Shown piece after piece: positions 47,531 through 57,819 of a DNA stretch of 64,000 nt. The notes beneath the pieces are model-generated. The model saw only the letters and a program-made list of their open reading frames with translations, did not search any database and was not told the DNA's origin. The number at the start of each line of letters is the position of its first letter. The first letter of the stretch is position 1. The stretch comes from Cryptomeria japonica (Eukaryota > Streptophyta > Pinopsida > Cupressales > Cupressaceae): NCBI RefSeq assembly GCF_030272615.1, contig NC_081414.1, positions 811,181,069 through 811,245,068 of the forward strand, read 5' to 3'. Position numbers and translations under genes: made by a program.

Positions 47531-48749
47531 ATTTGGCCAAGTGTCCAACTTTGTGACAATGAAAACATTCCATACTAGGATTTCTCCATGATCTTTGGTT
47601 GTTCACTCCAAACCTTATAAAGTAGTTGGCACTTATATGTCCATATCTTCCACAGCATTCACACCGTATCCTTGTATTGTAATCCCATGGTATTGCAGTA
47701 TACTGTCAGTTAGGATCTATGTAAGTTTGGTAGCTTCTAGTATTTGCTCGGTGTGCAGACCACATATAGTTCTTCTTCTTAAACCAACACTTCTCGGTAC
47801 TATGTCCATATCTATTGCATTTTTTACAAAACCCCTTGAATTTTTCCTTCTGATAACTGCTAACAGACTTTGTCCTACATCGATTAGATGTGTGACCATA
47901 CTTATTGCAATTGTAACAATAACCATTAGACCTAGTGACATTCGGTTGCTTACCTTTTCTGATTTGGCACATGTTGGTAGTATGTCCTTGTTTTCCACAG
48001 TAGTTGCAAATAGGATTCTTTCCTTTGATGTTCTTTTTGTTTCTAGCTTGTTTTGATGATTCTCCTCTCTCGATGATGTGGATTCCTTTCTCGGTAGAGT
48101 CTTTTCCTTTGTAACCGAGTCTTGCATCTTTGTTGGGTCTTCTTGTAGTTAGTTGTTCATCCAACATCCTTGATGCTTCATAACTTTTCTTTAGTGTTTC
48201 TTTTGAATTCTTTTCTGCTTCAAGTTCATCGGTCAATCTTGATAATTCAAGTTTCAATGCTTGATTCTCATTTTCCTTTAGATTTGCTTCATGATGTGCA
48301 TAACCCAATTGATCAGACAGATTACTTTGAATTCTAGTCATCCTTGTGATTTCATCATTCTTTTTAGACACCAATGCTTCTAGCTGTTGTTTTCCCCTTT
48401 CCATATCTCTTATGTTATCCTCAGCTGTTCTCAATGCATCAAGATTTTCAATCATCTATGTGCTGAAATACTCATGATCTCTTTTCATTGCTTTTACCTA
48501 TTCATTCAGTCTTTTGTTCTTTTCTTTCAGTTCTCCAATCATTTCTTCAATCTCTTCAGATATACTATTCTCAGATGATGTCTCAATTTGTTCCACGAGC
48601 TCTTGTGAGTCCTACAAATCATCAAACAATCTTCTTCTAACTTTCAGTGATCTTTGCATTTGTTTATGCATGTCTACAATCACTTGATTAGCACGATCCA
48701 ATTCATTTTGAAGATTCACAATTCTCTGAGATCGTTTGTAGCCTTCCAT
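47530..48749 (-). pseudogene. N1 coiled-coil, zinc-knuckle Gag-like protein
   Basis: One frame from ATG 48749, near the primer site, to about 47534. Stops: TAG at 48612, about 48498 and 48456, TGA at 47706, TAA at 47534. The first 200 residues are heptad-like and rich in Glu, Lys, Leu and Asn (coiled coil). Then come CCHC knuckles: C-N-Y-C...H...C, C-Y-N-C...H...C and C-K-K-C...H...C in intact form, then two decayed ones past the TGA (one with Tyr for the last Cys, one with a stop inside). No UBN2 or Retrotrans_gag capsid domain is visible. By position it replaces gag; it would bind RNA. The missing capsid core is the odd feature. Confidence 0.8.
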
Positions 48750-48797
48750 TGATAAAATCTTTCTCTTTAGGCAATTAAACCCTTTTTTAAGATTGAA

Positions 48798-48809
48798 GCT
48801 CTGATACCA
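48798..48809 (-). promoter_or_regulatory. N1 primer-binding site
   Basis: TGGTATCAGAGC on the minus strand, two bases from the LTR; the standard site for plant initiator tRNA-Met. Confidence 0.9.
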
Positions 48810-48811
48810 AT

Positions 48812-50007
48812 TGTTAGGTCCAATATGGAAAGTCAATGTACTGAGAGGGGAGGGGTGAATCAGTACTTCAAAACCTTTTCTTCAACAGACACTTTATTGT
48901 TAAGCATAAACTGAATATTGCTAAAACATAATATAAAGCTAAAACATATAAATAACATTCATACATGTTTCACTCCATAACACATATATTTTGGTTATGC
49001 AGAAACTCTTTGTTAGAGAGAAAAACTATGGTGGGGATGGCACCCACAACTTCACTACTACAATAATAAAGGTTGCTTAGTTAGAGCTACATGTTTAGCT
49101 ATTTCTGATAGCTTACCCTGTTAGGAGAATCAAGATCCTTAGATCTACCTTGCTAAAGGATTTTACAACACTTATACTAAATGTTGTACCTGGTTAAAGG
49201 CTTTACAATTTATAGACTTTGTTAGAGTCTTTTACCCTGTCAAAGGTTTCTCTTACAACTCAAAATAATACAATCAAAATCTTTACAAAATATTTGCAAC
49301 TTCACATCTAAAATGTTATAGCAGATTCTATGTGCTCAATATGAAATTACCATGCTCATAGCATACCTCGGTAATTGATAAATCAACTCGGTAAACCCTT
49401 CTGTTTACTCTATTCCTTAACTATTCTCTGAAATATTTCTTGGTGACCTCTGGATATCTCTATCAGTCGTAGCAGTCACAACACATTATGCTTTCTCATG
49501 ATTTTGCCTTTCAGCTTATCTATCACACATGTCTTGCTTCATACTTTTTGATCCTCATTTCATGTTGTATAAATAGATCTCTTATGATGGTGATATATTC
49601 ATGCTTCGATCTTACAAGCATGATTGATCGAATGAATAGCCATACAAATTATTTCATTGGATAGATGTCCTAAAAACCATATAAAATCTTAAGGTGCAAT
49701 TTCCTATATGATAATGGTTCCCTGTTCCTCAATCTTGTAACACATTTCCACATATTTGTCCAGGTTAAATGAATCTGGTAACACGTTTCACTCAGTTCAT
49801 ATTAACTTGGTATACCATCTTTTCTGCTCGGTAGACATAGAGTGTTACTCGGTAGACAGCTCGATGTATACTAAACTCTGTGACTTCTTTCTTCTATAAC
49901 CGACTGCTTTGGTGCTTACCGACTGAGTATTTTGGTAGTATTAACCGAATAGAGTATATCGGATGACTTTGGACATAAAACTAATGACAACTTAGTAAAT
50001 AGTAACA
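48812..50007 (-). repeat. N1 5' LTR
   Basis: 1196 bp, collinear with the 42035 LTR with scattered substitutions and one ~35-bp extra segment around 49670-49705. Confidence 0.93.
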
Positions 50008-50012
50008 ACATT

Positions 50013-51330
50013 CTCATCCTCCAGTTTAGCAACAAGTGACCATGCCTGATTCTTCTCAATTTGATCTAATTGTTTATTCATTTGATTCACCCGATCATCA
50101 TCCTTTAGAGCTTCCTTAATTGTGTTGGGTTCAACTATAGATATCAAACATGAGTTTTGTCAGAGCTTTGTCCTGGTTTGCACACTGGCATTATTATCAC
50201 CAATTATGTGCTCTTATGAATGATTCAATCTAACATATCTAGGTATTGGTTGTGTTGATTTTGCATCTTCTTCATCAGGTTCTTCATCTTCTTCCTCACT
50301 GCCATTGCTTACCAGTTGAGCATCTAGTTCTACATTTGTGAGTTCTTCATTAATCTTTGCCTCTAGTTCAATCATCATAAACTTTTCCTCATTGTCATCT
50401 TTCTTAGATTTTGATCTGCTTGTACCTTCAGACTTATTAGATAGATCATCAAGTTTTACATTAGCACTTTCAACAATTTTCTTAGTTCTCTTATTGTAAC
50501 ATTAATATGCCTTACTCTTAGAAGAGTAACCAAGAAAAATTCCCCCATCAAATTTTGCATCAAATTTCTTAGTGTAGTTATCTCTCTTAATAGAACAATG
50601 CCTTCCACAAATTTTAAGTTAACTTACACAAGGTGTTTTTCCTTTCCATAGCTCATAGGGTGTCTTATTATTAACTTTCTTTGCCAGTACCCGGTTTATA
50701 GTGTATACAATAGTACTGACCACTTTTCTCCAAAATATTTTGGATACATTACCATGCAATAACATGGTTCTTGCAGCTTCAACTATTGTTATGTTTATCC
50801 TTTCTACTCTGTTGTGATGTCCTCAGAGCAGACATCTATCTCTTTATACCCTGTTCATCACAATACAACAAATTCATCAAATGTGAATTCACCTCCTCGG
50901 TCTGATCTTAAACACTTCAACTTCTTACCAGTTTACTTCTCAACCATAGCTTTAAAAGATTTAAATATATTAAATGCTTCATATTTCTCTCTCAAAAATG
51001 TCACCCACATCATTTTAGAATAGTCATCAGTGAAGATCATGAAATACCTATCACCGTTCTCATAGGGCCACAAAGATCAGTATGTACCAAATCTAAAACA
51101 TTCCCAAAAATACAATTCTCGCTTCTGAAAGAAATAAAGGTCATCTTACCGATTTGACAATCTTTACATATCACACTATCCGGTTTGAGAAGTTGGGGTA
51201 ATCCTCTTATAACACTTGACTTTCTTATCTTAACCAATTTATCAAAATTAACATGACAACATCTTTTATGCCATAACCAATTGTCTTCGATTCTTGCAAC
51301 CAGATAATTATTAATATTACCATTCAAATG
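50013..51330 (-). pseudogene. Copia-B integrase and N-terminal reverse transcriptase
   Basis: Minus-strand pieces: W-L-W-H-K-R-C-C-H-V-N-F and C-K-D-C-Q-I-G-K-M (zinc-binding pre-integrase), L-V-H-T-D-L-C-G-P (first catalytic Asp of the core), a damaged region, V-E-R-I-N (the catalytic Glu neighbourhood), E-A-A-R-T-M-L, T-P-Y-E-L-W-K-G, an acidic linker at 50.25-50.45 kb, then Q-L-D-Q-I-E-K-N-Q-A-W-S-L-V, the start of reverse transcriptase. The frame breaks at 50012 at the N1 duplication and continues below 42035. Confidence 0.85.
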
Positions 51331-51583
51331 GAATAAGTTACCTCTAGTCCGCTTCCCAGTAGCAATCAGTTCACCATTACCTCCAAGAATTTTGTAGACT
51401 CCACTCTTAAACTAAAAAAAAATAACCTTTATCATTGAGTTGACCAACACTTAAACTATTATTCTTAAGACCATCAACCCAAAATACATCATCAACATTA
51501 CTCTTCTCATTTAGAGAGATTGAACCTTTACCTTTCACCATGCAAGGAGAGTTATTTCCAAATCTAACAACACCTCCATCAAA

Positions 51584-51970
51584 TTAATTAAGGGTTATGG
51601 ACTTACTTTTATCTCCGATCATGTGGTGTGAGCAACCACTGTCTATAATCCATTCATCACTATTATCTATATGAGGTACTAGTGCCTTTTCATCAGACAG
51701 TTCCTCCTTCATGGCTACAAACACAATTTCTTCATTTTCATCTTCTTCTTCCGACTCCTCATCGATCACACCTTCATCTACTACAACAGAACAATGTTTC
51801 TTTCCCTTTCCTTTGAATCTTCTAAACTTTTCTTTCTTATTACTGTTAGGGCAATTGGCAGCAATATGACTAGTTTTACTACAATAGAAACACTTCGAAG
51901 GTAGCTTTCCCTTATACTTACCAGTGCCTCTTGGAAATCTCTTTGCTAACAATTCCTCAAGTTCCATCAC
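51584..51970 (-). pseudogene. Copia-B zinc knuckle and protease
   Basis: Open for 128 codons: basic segment, C-F-Y-C-S-K-T-S-H-I-A-A-N-C knuckle, an acidic Glu-rich linker, then W-I-I-D-S-G-C-S-H-H-M, the Copia aspartic protease active site with its catalytic Asp intact. It follows gag and precedes integrase, in the Copia order. The ATG at 51970 is internal to the polyprotein. Confidence 0.88.
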
Positions 51971-52322
51971 TTGATATTCATTCTCTTAATTTCCCCGGTT
52001 ACTTCCATGACTTGTCCTACACTCATGATTTTGACATATATATTTTCCTTTTCTAGAAGATGAACCGGTAAAAGAAGCTTTAAAGGTAGATTCAGTAGAT
52101 TTTGTCACACTTTTGTCAAAACTATTTAACTCAAAATTTGTAAGGTTTACCAATCAATGAATCAATAGTTAACTTATCCTTTGAAATAGATCTAAGTTCT
52201 TGGATTGTCGATATTGTTATAGCATACCAAGGTTGAAGAGTTGTGAACATTTTACTTACTATTTCATCATCTTCTATTTTACCTCTTGCACTCTTTATGC
52301 TGCCAACAACTTCTTTGATTCT

Positions 52323-52646
52323 CTAACCATACTTTGCATTATTCTCTCCTTCAAGAATTCTCATGTCATCAAACTTTCCTCTCAAGCTTTCCTCTTTGGC
52401 TCTTTGAACATGCTCATCTCCTCCATAGATTTTCTCTAAATTTTCCCAAACCTCACCTCCAATTTCCAATCCTTGAACATCAATATATTTTGAATTAGAT
52501 AAAGTAATTAAAATAACCTCGAGGGCTTGCATGCTATCTTGTTGCTCTCTGAGTTCATCCGGTATCAAGGGAGTAGTAGGAGCAACATATGCTGTTTCAA
52601 CTTGCTTCCAATATTGTGAACCAAGACCTTCAATGTAGATATTCAT
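52323..52646 (-). pseudogene. Copia-B gag (UBN2-like) fragment
   Basis: Minus-strand peptide with Y-W-K-Q-V-E-T-A, I-x-L-T-L-type helix and G-G-E-V-W-E-N-L-E-K-I-Y-G-G, then L-R-G-K-F-D-D-M-R. This is the Copia Gag core pattern (DUF4219/UBN2). Starts about 120 bp from the primer site. More gag lies between 52322 and 51971 with stops. Confidence 0.8.
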
Positions 52647-52766
52647 TATGTGTTTCCAAATCTTGTAGTTATCCTAGTTGAACTTTAGAATCTCTTTCTT
52701 TATCATCCTCACTTCTTCAGAATCTTTTCCTCAAGCGGTTAGGATTTCTGCACATAGAGGACCAAA

Positions 52767-52778
52767 GCTCTGATACCA
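52767..52778 (-). promoter_or_regulatory. Copia-B primer-binding site
   Basis: TGGTATCAGAGC on the minus strand next to the LTR boundary near 52780. Confidence 0.88.
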
Positions 52779-52779
52779 G

Positions 52780-54470
52780 TTATTATTCCTATTAGGATCC
52801 AGTTAATACTAAGAGGGGGTGTGAATCAGTATTATGACCAATTGAAACTTCAAACCCAAAGTCAAACTTATATCAAATTTGAAACCATTTAAACAATATC
52901 TCAACTTCTTTAATCAGATCTAACAACCTCTTTATCAGATTTGCTTAACACATTAATCAAATCATTTACCACATTTACCAATACGTTTAACACAAAAGTA
53001 ATCATATATATTTGATCATTTACAAACTCATTAACCTTATCAATCAAATCAAATACTTTCTCAAACAACTCCTTATAAGTATCGGTAACCTCTGAAAAAC
53101 TTCTAATAAAACATCATAACTGTTGTCTTTGAAATAATGCATGAAATGAAACATAAACAAGAACATCATGTGAAAAATATTTCACACATGAACACCATAA
53201 GTTTTTGACATGGAAACCCAAATAGGGAAAAAATCATGGTGGGAATTGGCACCCACAAATATTTGTACTCTTTTGAAGTATACCCTGTAAGGAGCTTACA
53301 ATACGCCCGATTAGCAGCAGACCCTGTTAGGAGTCACTTGGTTAAGGGATTTTCCTAGCAGCCCGGTTAAGAGCTTGCTGATCTATTAGGATCAACCTTG
53401 TGAGAGGATTTAACACTCTTTTGATATCTACCTTGTTAGGGGAGTTAAATTCTTAAGGCTTGTTAGGACCTACTCGGTTAAGGGATTGAACCTGCTGCAA
53501 CTATTAGGGAAAAATAGTAAGAAAATGATCTGTTACTTGCACTTATTTTCTTTCTTAATCAAATCCAATTATACACAACACTCTGCAACTCTTAGGAAGA
53601 TCTCACACTTCACTTGGATGGCTTAACACATTCTCTAAGACCTCCGACACAATAGACATCAAATGTGTCATCCTCAATAGCTATCTCAACTAGGTCGGCC
53701 ATAAAACCCTAATTACATTATGAATTTACAATTCAAATCATAAGAGATCATCATAGGTCGATATACAAATCATTACAATAAATTACAATGCAATATCAAC
53801 CGTTGGATGATCGTAACCCATCATGAAAATCTGATTTATATCTTCAAAACACTCTACTAAGAGTTTTGTTGATTCCCAAGAAATTCTTACTTGAATCGCA
53901 CCAAAACAGAAATCAAATATTTTCACTCAGGTTGTTCCATGTTACCACCTTCATGTAGAGTCTCCATCGATCACCATCATAAAAAAACCATTACCGGTTT
54001 GATAATTTCTTCACCGGTCTTAAACCCTACTAAAACCTTGGCAAAATTTCACCAAAAATTTGAAACATGCCTTTTGATAATCTTCACAAGTTCCGATTCC
54101 TATCAAATACATATTTCCATGATACAAGTTCACCATCCAAACCACAAATCACCAATCGTCGCCGATCGACTGATCTAATCAAAACATCTATGCTTTGTCA
54201 GTTAAAGTCCTAATTCATAGACTTTAGTTCACTATCGGTAAACCCTGTATTCCGGTAAACCAAATCATTAAGATGACAAAATAAAACATCAAGAAAATAA
54301 GGAACATCAACTGACATCAGTTTCTATCAATGACAACACAAATAATTGATCATGTCATTAATTCATAAAATCTCAATCTCTTCATCACAAATAGATTTTT
54401 ATCCTTTATCGATGCAGTTATCAGACTTTAACTGTATCACCTGCATCTAGATCAGTTATGCCAAATGCCA
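52780..54470 (-). repeat. Copia-B 5' LTR
   Basis: About 1.69 kb, collinear with 27918-28652 plus 39453-40213. Its inner end is degraded (TTATTATTCC where TG is expected), so the start is good to a few bases. Confidence 0.85.
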
Positions 54471-54839
54471 ATAGTTAAATTTAGGACTTTTTACTATTTA
54501 TAAACTGTGAAATTAATATTTATCATTAGTATGATAGGTTAAAAATTTAGGTGTGTAAGGATGATATGATCTCGATTCTCTAGTTAATGATTCATGGGTT
54601 TTCTCAAGAAGTTAGGTTTGTAAGTGTTATGTATCATATCTATGTTTTTATGCAATGTCAAGTAAATATTAGTTATGCTCACACTTTGACTATAATTTTG
54701 GAGTAATATTTGTTGGAATTCTCCATCTTGGAAATTATTTAGATTTGAACATATGACCTCTACTCCTTTAGTATATAACACTAACACATTTGGGGTTGTT
54801 TTTCAATGAACTATCATCATAATTTTGACATATTATTGT
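54471..54839. other. No gene recognised
   Basis: AT-rich flank of Copia-B; nothing supported on either strand. Confidence 0.45.
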
Positions 54840-55340
54840 AGTAGATTCCACATAACAATGAAAAAAATTTCATCGCTAAATTTTCATTGGGTTATTCGAC
54901 GGACAGATGTTTGACCAAATTCTAATGCCTTCTTTGTCAAAAGTTGATACATAATGTGGTCATCAAATTTGTTGGAATTTCAATGAAGTAGCCAATATTT
55001 CGATGAACCATGCACAAGGTTTTTCATCGGAATTCAGACAAAAAAGAACATTATGCTCTGATGAGATTGGTGCTCCTGCAATGAAATTTTTCATCGCAGG
55101 TCCAACATTCCCATTGGAGCATAGTGCCCTTCTTGTCAGAATTCTGACAACCAATGCAAGGAATCTGTGATGGGAATAGTGCACTGGCAATAAAAATTTT
55201 CATCGCAGGTACAACATTCTTCTCGAAACATAGTGTCCTTTTTTGTAGCAATTTTGACAAAAAATGCAAGGAAGCTCCAACAAGAGTGTTTTGTCCGCAA
55301 TGAAATATTTCATTGCAGATACAACACTCTCGTTGGAGCC
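54840..55340. repeat. 109-bp-period array with palindromic cores
   Basis: Five units whose cores centre near 54870, 54979, 55088, 55197 and 55306. Each core is an inverted repeat of the form 'tgcaatgaaa..tttcatcgca'; the last (55297-55316) is a perfect 20-bp palindrome, GCAATGAAATATTTCATTGC. Between cores are 'catagtgcccttcttgtcagaattctgac'-like segments. Such palindromic arrays occur in the subterminal regions of some DNA transposons, but no CACTA or other terminal repeats were found. Confidence 0.8.
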
Positions 55341-56345
55341 TATGTTGGGCATGTCTATCGGAATTCCCATGAACATGCTATATTTAAAAAAAAATACAAT
55401 TTCCATTAGGTAATATAGAGCATTGCAAATATGGAATATTGAACTACCCCTATATAACTCATTACCTCAATGACTAACTATGTTAAACCATGTATTCTAA
55501 CAATACAAAATTAACAATCCTATATATTCTAACAATATACAAACACAACCAAGAGGGACTATTTGGGTAATGAAGACCTTGATAAAGAATGGATATGATA
55601 GTGACAAAAATGACAGAGGTAACATGCAAAACCTTGATGAAGAAAGGTAGCCATTGTGCATTCTACTATAGTACAATGACTAGTTAGAGGTCAAAGATGT
55701 CATACAAGGTCATGAAGGGTTAAATGATGCAAAGGTTACAATCATAGAAATGCACTAAGATTATAAAGATCTCAAACCACAAAGTGACCTCTCACAGTCC
55801 ATAAGAAACAATGTTCATATACAAGGATTGGATCAGAAAAAATTATAGCAAGTTAATGACAAAGAGTAGAAGCAGTTAAGAACTTTACCCAAGTAAGGAT
55901 TTGATCCAATGCCATAAGGGCCAAATGCAATTACAATGATTTGAGGTTAAAGGGGTATAAGGTTTAGATGAATGAGAACATGATAGTATCATAGCAGCAA
56001 AATGAATAAATCATTGATAGTCTTAAAGTCTAATAGACCTACAATACATAGTCACAAAATGTCAAAGATCAAGCTGCATTGATAGTTCAAAGCCTCAACA
56101 TAGAACCAAGATAAGAATTAAAGTAATTAAGAGGTGTATGAGCAACTATGGTAGTTAGGAAAGAAAAAACATGATAATGTATAGCATCAGAGAATCCAGT
56201 CATATGATAAAGGCAGTAGTGACAAATTTCAATGTCAATGAAGAAAATGCCTTATCAAGGGATAATGATATTCATAAGATTGAAAGTAGTCACTAGCTAG
56301 GATGAAAAGGTGACCCTTGGAGTTACCAACTAAGCTGAACATCTA
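55341..56345. other. No gene recognised
   Basis: About 1 kb of A-rich plus-strand sequence, with no domain-bearing frame. Given the protease relic just downstream on the plus strand it may be decayed gag of the same element. Confidence 0.35.
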
Positions 56346-56730
56346 GTGAACATGATGGAACCAATTCCTAAACAAGATAGATTGAAACCTAAGATTGAAC
56401 CTAATATCACCTTTACCCAAAGTGGTAACTCAAAGAATACACCTAATGGACCAATATATATTACTGTTATAACTAATGACAAACCCACATGTAGGATTCT
56501 CATTGATCCACTACATATGGTTAATATGAATACAAAAGAATATATTTTCACATATGTATTATATCGAGACAATTATGATAAATCCAAAGGCTTGATTAAG
56601 GTGCATGATGGTTTCACTTGTCCCACCATTGCTTCCATAACCCTCAAGTTAAAGTTGAATTTAAAAGCTTAGATGTTCTTTTTACCATTATTTCTACCTT
56701 AGACCAATTTCATGTGAAGTCGGCTCATTT
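56346..56730 (+). pseudogene. Retropepsin-like relic
   Basis: 108 open codons with P-I-Y-I-T-V-I, C-R-I-L-I-D-P-L-H-M-V-N-M, Y-D-K-S-K-G-L-I-K-V and I-A-S-I-T-L; further in frame L-D-Q-F-H-V-K. The I-L-I-D box followed by an N-M/I-C-like segment suggests a Ty3/gypsy aspartic protease in which the residues after the Asp have changed. Family call is tentative. Confidence 0.45.
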
Positions 56731-56876
56731 TTTAAGGTAGTGCCCTATGTAGTTCATTAAAATGTTGAAGCTCTTAGTTCAACGACAAGTTCATAGTGGG
56801 TTGCAGGCCTTGTTTAGACAACTATTTGGTGTATTTGGTGACTCCTGATTGCTAATATTTGATCTCATACTTAGAC

Positions 56877-57208
56877 AACTATTCAGTGCATTTGGTGACT
56901 ACCTGTTTAAAAAGTTAAATGAATATTTGCCAATGTAATCAAAAATATGAATATAAACAACAAAATATTAATCAAGAACCTCACCTTTAATGGTCTCCAC
57001 AAAGTAACTTCTTGTGTTTTTGTTCATGTTGGCTCTGTTAGACTTTGCAATTATGATTCAATACATATTATTCAATAAGATTAAAAGTGGAGTATATTGA
57101 AATATAGAAAAGTGTGTTACCTTTTTGAACTTCTTTTTGTTTCAAGAATAGTTTAATATTATCTACTTAACATGGCCAACCATGTGAAGGTGGAAGCTCA
57201 TTTGGCCC
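56877..57208 (+). repeat. Dispersed repeat R1, copy B
   Basis: Partner of 931-1284. It ends at 'gctcatttggccc', followed here by a C run instead of retroelement sequence. Confidence 0.7.
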
Positions 57209-57238
57209 TCCCCCCCCCCTAACATCACTCTAAATTCC

Positions 57239-57412
57239 CCGATAACATATAAGATTCATTCATTATCACTAACATTCATTAACACATAACATTCATTAAC
57301 ATTCATTAACATGTAACATTCATCAAAATTCATTAACACATATCATTCATTAACACATAATCACATTCATTAACACATAAAATTCATTCATTAACAAATA
57401 ATATGATTACAA
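57239..57412. repeat. ATTCATTAACA microsatellite
   Basis: Irregular tandem repeats of 'acattcattaac' and 'acacataac'. Confidence 0.9.
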
Positions 57413-57819
57413 TCATTTTTTTATTTTTTTTGAAGCTAAGTAAACACTAAGTAGAGAATTGTTTTCTTCATAATTTTTCCCTTTTCTAGTTATTGTGCCC
57501 TTTTCTCATGATCTTAATGTATGTCTAGTCCTATATTCACGAGGAGGAGGCCTAGGCAAAGAGGCCCCACTACAATAACAAAGAAATGGGTTAAATTCAT
57601 TAAAAAATTTATTATTGTTACAAGTATTTCATTAATTAAAAGACCATTACAGGGGTGCTCTTTACCTGATGGAGCCACATCATCTTCCTAATCATTTTGT
57701 CTAGCCTCATCCTCAACATAGTGAACACCATCTAAATCCTCTAGAGTTGAAATACACATGAAAGGTTACATTAATCAATATACCAATTGCAATTAAATTT
57801 GTTTAATGGAATAATAGTG
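57413..57819. other. Flank of Copia-C, no gene
   Basis: AT-rich; nothing supported. The five bases before Copia-C are TAGTG (57815-57819), the left half of the expected target duplication; the right half lies beyond the window. Confidence 0.45.

Larger units (their letters stand above)
42035..50007 (-). mobile_element. N1: LTR element without pol, with two unusual genes
   Basis: LTRs 42035-43196 and 48812-50007; exact five-base duplication ACATT at 42030-42034 and 50008-50012; tRNA-Met primer site at 48798-48809; polypurine tract AAAAGGGGAGA on the minus strand at 43198-43209. The 5.6 kb interior codes on the minus strand for a coiled-coil/zinc-knuckle protein and a large unknown protein. 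I found no protease, integrase, reverse transcriptase or RNase H motif. It must have been mobilised in trans, plausibly by a Copia relative given the shared primer site. Confidence 0.93.
27918..54470 (-). mobile_element. Copia-B: Ty1/copia retrotransposon split by two nested elements
   Basis: Minus-strand order: 5' LTR (52780-54470), initiator-tRNA primer site (52767-52778), gag, zinc knuckle, protease, integrase, reverse transcriptase, RNase H, 3' LTR. N1 (42035-50007) interrupts the reverse transcriptase; G1 copy 2 (28653-39447) interrupts the 3' LTR. The 3' LTR lacks the ~185 bp corresponding to 52780-52965, having been cut at the junction with L3 at 27917/27918. Coding parts are broken by many stops. 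Confidence 0.88.

Noticed and set aside
48798-48809. tRNA-Met gene signal
   Set aside because: Only 12 bases match, in the place and orientation of a primer-binding site; no cloverleaf.
54840-55340. CACTA transposon
   Set aside because: The palindromic array is suggestive, but I found no CACTA ends, target duplication or transposase.
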